Source of the DNA: Allobosea thiooxidans
GTDB taxonomy: Bacteria; Pseudomonadota; Alphaproteobacteria; Rhizobiales; Beijerinckiaceae
Reading direction: 5' to 3'
Assembly: GCF_900168195.1 (NCBI RefSeq)
Contig: NZ_FUYX01000007.1
Coordinates: 62,001-126,000 of the forward strand
Length of the DNA stretch: 64,000 bases
The notes beneath the pieces are model-generated. The model did no database searches. It saw only the letters and a program-made list of their open reading frames with translations, and was not told the origin of the DNA. A program made the translations under genes and the position numbers. Shown in pieces: positions 27,206 through 36,500 of the stretch; the stretch's first letter is position 1, and each line of letters begins with the position of its first letter.

Positions 27206-28381
27206 ATGTTCCTTCGCCTCTTCACCGATCTGCGCACCGCCAAGGTCCCCGTGACCCTGCGCGAATATCTGACGTTGCTCGAGGGCGTCGAGGCCGACCT
27301 CGCCGAGCACCGGGTCGACGAATTCTACTATCTCGCCCGCGCCACGCTGGTGAAGGACGAGCGCCATCTCGACAAGTTCGACCAGGTCTTCGCCCAGGTG
27401 TTCAAGGGCATGGAGACGCTGGGCCAGGCCATCGAGGCCGCCGGCATTCCCGAAGAGTGGCTGCGCAAGCTCGCCGAGAAATTCCTGACCGACGAGGAAA
27501 AGGCGCAGATCGATGCGCTCGGCTGGGATAAGCTCTGGGAGACGCTCAAAGCACGGCTCGAGGAGCAGAAGGGCCGCCACCAGGGCGGCAACAAATGGAT
27601 CGGCACCGCCGGCACCTCGCCCTATGGCGCCTATGGCTACAATCCCGAGGGCATCCGCATCGGCCAGGACAAGAACCGCAACTTCCGCGCGGTGAAGGTC
27701 TGGGACAAGCGCGAATTCAAGGATTTCGACGACACGCGCGAGCTCGGCGTGCGCAACCTGCGCATCGCGCTGCGGCGCCTGCGCCGCTTCGCGCGGACCG
27801 GCGCGGCCGAGGAGCTCGACCTCGACAACACCATTTCCGAGACGGCCAAGCACGGCTATCTCGACGTGAAGCTTCGCCCCGAGCGGCGCAATGCCGTGAA
27901 GGTGCTGCTCTTCCTCGATGTCGGTGGCTCGATGGACTGGCATATCGAGCTGGCCGAGGAGCTGTTCTCGGCGGCGCGGGCCGAGTTCAAGCATTTCGAG
28001 CATTTCTACTTCCACAACTGCCCCTATGAGCGCGTCTGGAAGGAGAACCGCCGCCGCCACGACCAGATCATCCCGACCTGGGACGTGCTGCGGACCTATC
28101 CGGCCGATTATCGCCTCGTCTTCGTTGGCGACGCCTCGATGAGCCCCTATGAGATCGCGATGCCCGGGGGCTCGGTCGAGCACTGGAACGAGGAGGCCGG
28201 CGAGGTCTGGGTGGAGCGGCTGGTGACGAAATTCCCGAAATCGGTCTGGCTCAACCCCGTCCAGCAGCATCTGTGGAGCTATACCCAGTCGATCCGCCAG
28301 ATCGGCGGCCTGATGGGCGGACGCATGTTCCCGCTGACGCTCGACGGGCTGGATGACGCGATGAAGGTTCTGGCGCGTTGA
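27206..28381 (+). CDS. VWA-domain protein, CoxE-like
   Basis: This 391-residue protein belongs to the CoxE-like VWA group (COG3825/COG3552). The N-terminal helical half is followed by a VWA domain (about 225-391) whose metal site reads FLDVGGSMDWH, so DxGGS replaces the classical DxSxS. This is a recurrent variant in the family. Such proteins usually work with a MoxR-type AAA+ ATPase gene directly upstream to mature metalloenzymes or complexes. Here the upstream gene is HU and no MoxR is in the window. The stop codon TGA overlaps the next possible start (TTGA). Confidence 0.88.
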   Translation: MFLRLFTDLRTAKVPVTLREYLTLLEGVEADLAEHRVDEFYYLARATLVKDERHLDKFDQVFAQVFKGMETLGQAIEAAGIPEEWLRKLAEKFLTDEEKAQIDALGWDKLWETLKARLEEQKGRHQGGNKWIGTAGTSPYGAYGYNPEGIRIGQDKNRNFRAVKVWDKREFKDFDDTRELGVRNLRIALRRLRRFARTGAAEELDLDNTISETAKHGYLDVKLRPERRNAVKVLLFLDVGGSMDWHIELAEELFSAARAEFKHFEHFYFHNCPYERVWKENRRRHDQIIPTWDVLRTYPADYRLVFVGDASMSPYEIAMPGGSVEHWNEEAGEVWVERLVTKFPKSVWLNPVQQHLWSYTQSIRQIGGLMGGRMFPLTLDGLDDAMKVLAR

Positions 28382-28389
28382 CGATTGCG

Positions 28390-28986
28390 ATGATGGACGA
28401 AGAACAGGACGACACGCTTCCGAGCTGGCGCCAGCGCCCCAAGCCGGTCGGCTACGAGATCGGCTACAAGCTCGTCGGCGACACGCTGGAGATCGACCGG
28501 ACGCGGCGGGTCGACAGCGTCCGGCTGAGCGCGGTGGAGCAGGTGCGCTTCCTCTACGCGCCGGGCAACATCTCCTCGAAGGGCTACAAGACGCAGCTGC
28601 GGCTCAGCGACGGCCGAACCGTGACCTTCGGCAACCTCTCCTGGCGCTCGCTGACCGATCTCGACCGCGACGATGCGCGCTATCACCGCTTCGTCACGGC
28701 ACTGGCGGCCGCGATCGCGCGGGCGAATCCGCGCGCCCGCTTCGTCGCCGGGCGGCCGAAGCCACTCTGGCTCGGCCTCGCCGTGGTCGGCGCGCTGTCG
28801 ATGCTGATGCTTGCGGTCTTCACGCTGCGCGCCTTCCAGCAGGGGGCGACCAATGCCGGGCTGCTCGGCATCCTGCTGATCGCCGCCTCGTTCTGGCAGG
28901 TCTGGCCGCTCGTCAACCTCAACCGCCCGCGCGAGCTCGCGACCGGCGAAGTGCCCGACACGCTCGTGCCCGGCCGCGCGGGCTGA
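28390..28986 (+). CDS. Small membrane protein of unknown function
   Basis: From the ATG at 28390 this protein has 198 residues. A TTG at 28378 that overlaps the stop of the VWA gene could add four more. The N-terminal half (about 1-120) is soluble and PH-like in appearance (alternating strands, TRRVDSVRLSAVEQVRF). Two membrane segments follow (near 129-150 and 160-177, with GLLGILLIAASFW), and the C-terminus is short. I do not recognise a named family. The overlap with the VWA gene suggests that the two proteins act together at the inner membrane. Confidence 0.75.
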   Translation: MMDEEQDDTLPSWRQRPKPVGYEIGYKLVGDTLEIDRTRRVDSVRLSAVEQVRFLYAPGNISSKGYKTQLRLSDGRTVTFGNLSWRSLTDLDRDDARYHRFVTALAAAIARANPRARFVAGRPKPLWLGLAVVGALSMLMLAVFTLRAFQQGATNAGLLGILLIAASFWQVWPLVNLNRPRELATGEVPDTLVPGRAG

Positions 28987-28987
28987 C

Positions 28988-29029
28988 CTTCTCCGTCATT
29001 CTCGGGGCAAGCCCGGCATGACGGAGAAG
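28988..29029. terminator. Bidirectional GTCAT/ATGAC hairpin
   Basis: A perfect 12-bp inverted repeat, CTTCTCCGTCAT/ATGACGGAGAAG, encloses a smaller GGGC-AA-GCCC hairpin. It occupies almost all of the 48 bp between two convergent genes. It likely terminates both transcripts and shares its ends with the other GTCAT palindromes in the window. Confidence 0.75.
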
Positions 29030-29034
29030 TGGCG

Positions 29035-29457
29035 TCAGCGGACCACCAGCACCGAGCATTTCGCCCGGCGCACGATGGCCGAGGCGTTCGAGCCGATGAC
29101 ATATGCCAGCATGCCGGGCTCGTGCGAGCCGATGACGATGAGATCGGTGCCGCTGGCATCGGCCTCGGCCAGCACCTCGCCATGCACCGAGCCGATCAGC
29201 ACCTTGGCGGAGACCTGCTCCGGCGGCAGATCGACCTTCGCGGCGATTTCCGCGAGCTTCGCTTCGGCGTCGTCCTGCTGCTCCGAATCGAAGTCGGCCG
29301 GCACGAATTCCATATAGGTGACCGGGATCAGGGAGCGGACATAGACGAGCCGCACCGTCCCGCCCGAAACCTTCGCGAAGGACACGGCAGCCGCGATCGC
29401 CGGCTGCGCGAGCTCGGCCTCCGCGAGGTCGACGGGGACCATGATCGATTTGTACAT
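29035..29457 (-). CDS. Universal stress protein (UspA family)
   Basis: This 140-residue single-domain protein starts MYKSIMVPVDLAEAE. The nucleotide-binding signature G-x2-G-x9-G-S appears in altered form as GSHEPGMLAYVIGSNASAI, so ATP binding is plausible but not certain. An in-frame upstream ATG would add four codons; the chosen start matches the family. Such proteins help survival under starvation or redox stress. It faces the VWA/membrane gene pair across a hairpin and is the most downstream of three minus-strand genes. Confidence 0.9.
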   Translation of the reverse strand: MYKSIMVPVDLAEAELAQPAIAAAVSFAKVSGGTVRLVYVRSLIPVTYMEFVPADFDSEQQDDAEAKLAEIAAKVDLPPEQVSAKVLIGSVHGEVLAEADASGTDLIVIGSHEPGMLAYVIGSNASAIVRRAKCSVLVVR

Positions 29458-29572
29458 CGCATCCTCCAAGGCTGGTTACGGAACCATCTTGGAGTGTGCC
29501 AGCGCCAGCGCCATGATCCAGCGCAAAATGCGCGATGCGACACGGCGTCCCCGCCGAAGCGGCGCCGCCCTC

Positions 29573-29893
29573 TCAGCCCTGCCGCTCGGGGGTGCGCACG
29601 ACGAGGCCGTCGAGATCGTCGCGGATCCGGATCTGGCAGGAGAGGCGCGAGTTCGGGCGAACGTCGAAGGCGAAGTCCAGCATGTCCTCCTCCATCGGCT
29701 CGGCATGGCCGACGGCCGGCATCCAGGCATCGTCGACATAGACATGGCAGGTGGCACAGGCACAGGCGCCGCCGCATTCGGCCTCGATGCCGGGGATGGC
29801 GTTGCGGATCGCCGTCTCCATCACCGTGGAGCCGGTCTCGCCCTCGACGGTGCGGCTCTCTCCATGAGCGTCGATGAAGGTGATATTCGGCAT
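29573..29893 (-). CDS. Adrenodoxin-type [2Fe-2S] ferredoxin
   Basis: This 106-residue protein has the cluster ligands C40, C46, C49 and C86 (C-x5-C-x2-C-x36-C), which is the vertebrate/ISC-type spacing. [14 protein letters not shown] begins the fold, and [17 protein letters not shown] holds the first three ligands. Such proteins feed electrons to cytochromes P450, Rieske oxygenases or FeS assembly. No partner oxygenase or ISC gene is nearby, so its client is unknown. It is 83 bp downstream of the Hpt gene on the same strand. Confidence 0.93.
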   Translation of the reverse strand: MPNITFIDAHGESRTVEGETGSTVMETAIRNAIPGIEAECGGACACATCHVYVDDAWMPAVGHAEPMEEDMLDFAFDVRPNSRLSCQIRIRDDLDGLVVRTPERQG

Positions 29894-29977
29894 AAGGCAC
29901 TCCGGCGGCGCAATGACGGCCTCCGCTTAGAGCATTTCAAAGCGTCATGAAACGGCTTTGGCGCCGCAGCCGCCCGC

Positions 29978-30316
29978 TCAGGCCGCACAGTCCAGGCGCG
30001 CAATGGCGGCCCGCGCCTCGGCCGCCGCGAGCGCCAGCGCATCCATGGCAGCCTCGCTCACCCCATGCGCCGGCCCAGCCAGGCCGAGCTCGATCCGGTC
30101 CGCTGCCTCCGCCACCTGCCAGGCGCCGACCGCCCGGGCCGCTCCCTTGAGGGTGTGGGCGGCTTCCAGCCTCGTCTGCGTGTCGGCGCTGCCATGGATG
30201 GTGCGCAGATGCGCGGCGCATTGCTGGGCGAAAAGCGCAAGGAGCTCCCGCTCCAGTTCGTGGTCGCCGCCGGTCTGGCGCGACAGATAGGCGATATCGA
30301 TGGCGGTGGCCGACAT
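29978..30316 (-). CDS. Single-domain Hpt phosphotransfer protein
   Basis: This 112-residue, all-helical protein consists of one Hpt domain. The phosphoacceptor is H54 in EAAHTLKGAARAVGA. The ATG at 30316 is chosen; an upstream in-frame ATG at 30445 would add 43 residues that do not look like protein. It would relay phosphate between a hybrid kinase and a response regulator. No kinase or regulator is adjacent. It is divergent from the giant GPR/RgsE-like gene with a 256-bp gap, which raises the question of a cell-cycle or polarity link. ChpT-like function is not implied, because ChpT has a different fold. Confidence 0.88.
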   Translation of the reverse strand: MSATAIDIAYLSRQTGGDHELERELLALFAQQCAAHLRTIHGSADTQTRLEAAHTLKGAARAVGAWQVAEAADRIELGLAGPAHGVSEAAMDALALAAAEARAAIARLDCAA

Positions 30317-30393
30317 GGACGCAACTCGCGAAACGCTTGGATATGACACCGCCGCGCGGGCGGCTCGACCCCATTCAGGAAGCGCCCCGATGG

Positions 30394-30409
30394 TAAACGA
30401 GGCGTTAAC
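30394..30409. promoter_or_regulatory. Possible CtrA-like site
   Basis: TAAA-N7-TTAAC in the divergent gap between the Hpt and GPR-like genes is one mismatch from the CtrA consensus TTAA-N7-TTAA. A single near match in 256 bp can arise by chance, so this is only a pointer. Confidence 0.2.
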
Positions 30410-30572
30410 GACGTTTGTGAATCGAGCACTCAAATGGGTTTCCAACGTTCCGGGGCTCCACTACCCTTTCAATTGGTAAATGATGGGCGCAGTGTCTCCG
30501 ATCATCCCGGCCAGAGGCGGCGGGGCGACGGGACATCCGTTGCGCCCGTCTCAGTAGCGTGGCGAGGCGGCA

Positions 30573-33500
30573 ATGAATCGACCCAAGAAGCTCCAGGATC
30601 CCACTGAAGCTGCGATGTCGGCGATCGAGGAGGCGCTCCGCCTCGACCAGCCCAAGGGCGAAACGGAAACGCCGGTAGAGGCCGAGCCGAGACTGCCCGC
30701 CACCAGCGAGAACGATCTGAGGCTCGAGCTTCCCCGCGTCGAGCCGGCCGCGGCAGCCCCGGCCCAGGCGGCGAGCTCCCAGCCGACGCAGCCACGCGCC
30801 AGCATCCAGCCCGACACCAGCCGCGTCGCCAATGACGACCGGCGCGATTCAAGCTCCCTCGTCCAGGCCTTCTCGGTTCGCCCCGCGCGCAAGCCCTACT
30901 GGTTCGCTGCCCTCGCCTCCCTCGCCTGGCTCGGCGGCGCCGCCTTCGTCCTGCTCGGTCGCTTCGGTTCGTTCAGCAACGGCCTGCCCGAGCCGATCGC
31001 CAATTTCGGCATCGGCGAGTGGACCCTGCTTGTCCTGTCGATCGGCGCGCCGGTCGTGTTCTTCTTCGTCCTGGCGGCGCTCTATCGCCGCACGCAGGAA
31101 ATGCGCCTGATCTCGCGCGCGATGACCGAGGTCGCGCTGCGCCTCGCCGAGCCCGAGGTCGCCGGCGCCGATTCCGTGCTGTCGCTCAGCCAGACCATCC
31201 GCCGCGAGGTCGCCGCCATGGGCGACGGCATCGAGCGCGCAGTGGCTCGCGCGGGCGAGCTGGAGACGATCGTGCGCGGCGAGATCTCGACGCTCGAGCG
31301 CGCCTATGCCGACAACGAGATCCGCCTGCGTTCCCTGATCGACGAGCTCGTCACCCAGCGCGAAGCCGTGGTCGGCAATGCCGAGCGCGTGAAGCTCGCG
31401 ATCAGCGGCGCCCATGACGGGCTCGCCAAGGACCTCGACAGCGCCAGCCGCGCCATCGCGGAAGCCGTCGCCCAGGCGGGCGACCGGGTCACCGGCTCGC
31501 TCGGCGCCAAGGGCGACCAGATCACCCAGGCGCTCGGCCGCGCCGGCGAGCGGATGGTCGAGGAGATCAGCGGCCGCGGGCACGATCTCGTCGAACGCCT
31601 CCAGATCACCTCCGGCGAAGTCTCGGAGCGCCTGGCCGGAGCCAGCGACAACCTCTCGACGATGCTCGACGGCCGCGCCAAGGAGATCGCCGGCTCTCTG
31701 GAGCGCACCGGCGCCGCGCTGACCGACGGGCTGACCAGCAGCGCCCAGGGCGTCACCCGCGCCATCAGCGAGACCGGGATGCAGGTGGCAGAGACGCTCA
31801 CCAGCCGGGTCGAGACCGTCAACGAGACGCTGAAGGCGACTGGCGAGACCCTCGCCAAGGACATCTCCGCGCGCGGCAGCGAGGCCGCGGAGCGGTTCGA
31901 GACCAGCAGCCGCAACATGGTCTCGCTCATCGAAAGCCAGAGCGAAGCCCTGCAGAAGCGACTGGCCGAATCCGGAGAGGCGCTGCGCAGCGCCCTCTCC
32001 GACGAAGGCGAGAGCGTCACCACGCGGCTGGCCGAGGTCGGGCGCGGCGTCAACAGCCTGCTCAACCGCCAGAACGAAGCCATCGCCACGCGCCTCACCG
32101 AGGTCGGCGAGAGCGTCCACGCCCTGATCGGCACCCATGGCGACACGCTGGTCGGCCGCCTCAACGACACCGCCCGCACCGTCGACGACGTGCTGCGCGA
32201 GCGCAGCGAGGCGATCATCCTGCGCGTCAACGACGCCAGCCAGACCCTGAGCGAAACCGTCGAGAAGCACGGCGACACGCTGACCAGCCGCATCACCGAC
32301 GTCGCGGGCCAGGTCCACGGCCTCTTTACCGAACAGGGCGGCAAGCTCGTCGACCGCCTCAGCGAGACCGGCGAGACGGTCCACACCCTGCTCGACCAGC
32401 AGGCCGAGAAGCTGGTCGGCCGCGTCTCCAGCGCCGGGCAGGAGCTCACCGTCCTGGTCGGGGAGCAGAGCGACACCGTCGTCACCCGCGTCGCGACCGC
32501 GGGCGCCGATGTCGCCAAGCTGCTGTCGGAGCGCAGCGAGGCCCTGGTCGCCAGCGTCTCGGGCGCCGTCAACACCGTCGAGACCCGCCTGCGGGACGAG
32601 AGCGACCTGCTGGTCAACCGCCTCACCCAGGCCGGCCAGGAGGTCAGCAACGTCGTCGGCAACGAGAGCCAGCGCCTGATCTCCGGCCTGTCGGAGACCG
32701 GCATGCGCGTCAGCGCGCTGCTCGAGGAACAGGCCGGCGCGATGACCGTCAAGGTTTCGCAGGCCGGGCTCGAGATCAAGGATCTGCTCGGCAGCGAGAG
32801 CCAGGCCCTGGCCAGCCGCGTCGCCGATGTCGGCCGCTCGGTGCATGGCATCCTGGCCGAGCGCAGCAATGCCCTGATCTCCCGTCTCGCCGAGACCGGC
32901 GAGAGCATCGACCAGAAGCTGGAGGAGCGCGGCATGGCTCTCGCCAGCCGCATCACCGACAGCGTCGGTGCCGCCCAGAGCGCTCTGGAGCAGCAGCAGA
33001 CCGGCTTCCTCGCCAGCATCGGCGAGACCAGCGACAAGGTCGGCGTCCTCCTCGGCGAGCAGCGCGAGACGATGGTCCGCGACCTCGTCAGCGCCGGCCG
33101 CGAGGTCCACACCCTGCTCGGCGAGCAGAGCGAGGAGCTGGCGCGCCGCATGACCGAGGCGACCCACACCCTCACCGAGACGATCAATGTCGACGGCCGC
33201 CATGTCGCCGACCGCGTCGTCGAGGCGACGCAGGGCCTGCGCGACACCTTCACCGTCCATGCCGAGGAGGCCCGCGGCCTGCTCGCCGGCACCGGCCGCG
33301 AGATCGTGCTGGCCCTCACCCAGCAGGGCGGCCGCGTCAACGAGGCGCTGTCGGCCAATGCCGAGTCGATGCTGCGTTCGGTCGAGGGCCGCGCCCAGGC
33401 GCTGACCGAGGCGCTCGCGCTGCGCCACGACGCGCTGACCCGCCTCTTCGACGAGCGTGGCCGCGAGATCGAAACCGCTCTCGGCTCGCGGATGGCGACG

Positions 33501-36500
33501 CTGGCGACGCTGTTCGACACCCAGGGCCGCGAGATCGACGTCGCGCTCGGCGATCGCCTCGCTGCCCTGTCGACCTTGTTCGACACCCAGGGCCGCGACG
33601 TCGAAGCCGCACTCGGCGCCCGCCTCGCCGCCTTCGAGGACCTGATCGTCCATCAGGGTGGCGCGCTGACGGCCAAGATCTCGGGCGATGCCCGCGAGCT
33701 GAGCGACGCGCTGCATAGCGGCATCGCCCAGGTCGAGAAGCTGATCTCCGAGGATGGCGTCTCGCTGGCCGACAAGGTCGGCACGCGAGCTCTGGAAGCG
33801 GCCGAACTCCTCGCCAACCGCACTCGCGAGGCGGCTGACGCGATGGAATCGCAGATCAAGCTGTTCGAGGATCGCTCGGGCGCCAAGAGCGCCGAGATCG
33901 CCGGCGCGCTCGACAGCCTGATCGCACGCATCGACGGCAGCCTCGGCTCGCGCGCCACGGCGCTGAACGAGGCGCTGGTCGAGCGCACCGTCGACATCGC
34001 CCGCGTGCTCGCCGAGGGTGGCCGCGAGGTCACCAAGGCGCTGGCCGCCAAGGCGGACGAGATCGGCGAGGTCGTCACCTCGAAGAGCGAGTCGCTCACG
34101 CGCACGCTCAGCGACAAGGCCGACACCATCAATGCGACGCTGGGCGGCCGCGCCCTCCAGATCGCCGATACGCTCGACCAGAGCGTGGCCCGCTTCGAGG
34201 AGCGCGTCGTCAACCGGCTCGATACCGTCTCGCATACGCTCGACAGCCGTGGTGACGAGATCGCCGCCACGCTGCAGAGTCGCTCCGAGGCGATCGCGGC
34301 GGCGCTCGCCGAGCGGGCGCAGGAGCTGCGCGCCCTCTTCGACAACCAGGGCAACGGCATGGTCTCGGCGCTGGCCGGGCAGAGCGAAGCCATCGCGGCG
34401 GCGCTCACCGAACGGGCCGAGCAGCTGCGCACTCTGTTCGACGATCGCGGGCTCGGCATCGTCGCCGCGCTCGGCCGCCGCGGCGACGCCATCACGGGGG
34501 CGCTCGACCAGCGCGCCGAGCAGCTGCGCACGATCTTCGAGGACCAGGGCACCGGCGTCGTCACCGCCCTCGAGCGCCAGGGCACGGCGATCGCGAACAC
34601 GCTGGAAGAGCGCTCCGACGCGCTGCGCGCCGCCTTCGAGGCCAGGGGCCAGAGCCTCGTCGAGGTGCTCGGGCATCAGGGCGAGACGCTCACCCAGTCG
34701 CTCGACCAGCGGGTCGAGGCCCTGCGGGCTGTCTTCGATGCCAAGGGCAACGGCGCCGTCGAGGCGCTGAGCCAGCGCGGCGAGGCACTGGCCGCCGAGT
34801 TCGCCACGGTCGGCGAGACGGTGGTGCGGTCGCTCGAGAGCCGCGGTAACGCCATCGTCGCCGGCCTGCGCGACCGTGGCGCAGCCATCGCCAGCGCGGT
34901 CGAGGCTTCGTCCAACGCCCTGCGCGAGACGCTGGAAGCCGGCTCGAAGCAGTCGCTTGACGCCCTGCTCGGCACGAACGAGCAGCTGCGCGAGGAGCTG
35001 GGCGGCATGCTTGGCCGCCTCGGCGAGGCCAACAAGCTGATGCAGCAGATCGTCAACGGCGCGAACAAGAACCTCGCCGCCGTCGAGAACGGCCTGTCGA
35101 ACCGCGTCGGCGAACTGCAGAACGTGATCGGCACGGTGATGGCAGAGGCCGGCAACGCCTCGCAGCAGGTCACCAGCCAGATCGCCGAGCTCAAGAGCTT
35201 CTCGGAAGGGACGCTGCGCGAGACGACGGCGCTGATCGCGCAACTCGACGACCGCGGCAGCTCGCTGAACGAGGCGACGCAGGCCAGCTCCGCCGCGCTC
35301 AACGCGGTGGCCGGCCGGCTCGAGCAGATCGAGGCGCGCGTCGGCAAGGCGCTGGCCGAGCGCCGCGACGCGCTCGAGCAGCTCCACAGCCTCATCGCCA
35401 GCCGCACCGACGACGTCGAGACGATCACCCGGTCCTTCGCCTCGCTGATCGACGAATCGCTCGGCAGCGCCGAAGCGCGGGCGCGCCAGATCGGCGCCGT
35501 GCTCTCCGACTCGGCCGAGTCGACCACGAGCGCGATCGCCCAGCAGTTCGAGTCGATCCGGAGCGCCACCGGCAAGGAGCGCGAGCGCACCGCGGAAGCC
35601 CTGCGCGCCGCCTATTCCCAGGTCTCGGACGAGATCGGCGGCGAGCTTGCGAAGGTGACCGAGCGCTTCCAGAAGGCGGCGCAGGACATGCGCGGCATCA
35701 CCGGCGACATCCAGCGCGAGCTGGAGGCGACGCGCGCCGAGCTCAAGCGCGGCGTGCTGGAGCTGCCGCAGGAGGCGCAGGAATCGACCTCGGCCATGCG
35801 CCGAGTCGTGGCCGAGCAGATCAAGGCGCTGAACGACCTCTCCGAAATCGTGACGCGGGCCGGCCGGCGCGGCGATGTCTCGCTGCCGATCGAGGCGATC
35901 GCGAGCCGGCGTGGCAGCGCCGGCGCAACGGCCACCGCCCCTGCCCCGCAGCCAGCCCCGGTCATGGCGCCGAAGCCGGCAGCGGCCGAGGAGCCGCTGC
36001 TGCGGCCTTCGCTGGACGCGACCGCCGAGGCTTCGCGCGGCGCAGCCGCCCCTGCCCCGAGCCGCCCGGCTCCGGCACAGGAGGCCCCGCGCCGCCAGCC
36101 GGAGGCTCCGTCGCAGCAGCAGCCGGCCAAGGCAGGCTGGCTCTCGGACCTGCTCAGCCGCGCCTCGCGCGACGACAAGCCGGAGCCGAGCAAGCCGACG
36201 ACGCACTCGATCGAGAAACTCGACTCGCTCTCCGTCGACATCGCGCGGATGATCGACCATGACGCGGCCGTCGAGCTCTGGGACCGCTACAAGCGCGGCG
36301 AGCGCAACGTCTTCACGCGCCGGCTCTACACGCTGCAGGGCCAGCAGACCTTCGACGAGATCCGCCGCAAGTACCGTCGCGACTCGGAGTTCAAGGAGAC
36401 CGTCGACCGCTATATCGACGAGTTCGAGCGCCTGCTCGGCGAGGCCGCCAAGGACGACCGCGACTCGATGGTGGCGAAGACCTACCTGACCTCCGAGACC

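Noticed and set aside
29930-29977. Second copy of the AGAGC-type hairpin seen near 27113
   Set aside because: It begins similarly (AGAGCATTTCAAAGCG) but does not form a matching long stem, so similarity is limited to a few bases.
31431-34994. CRISPR-like or satellite array with 66-bp spacing
   Set aside because: The period is a multiple of three, units are diverged in DNA but conserved in protein pattern, and there are no constant repeats with unique spacers.
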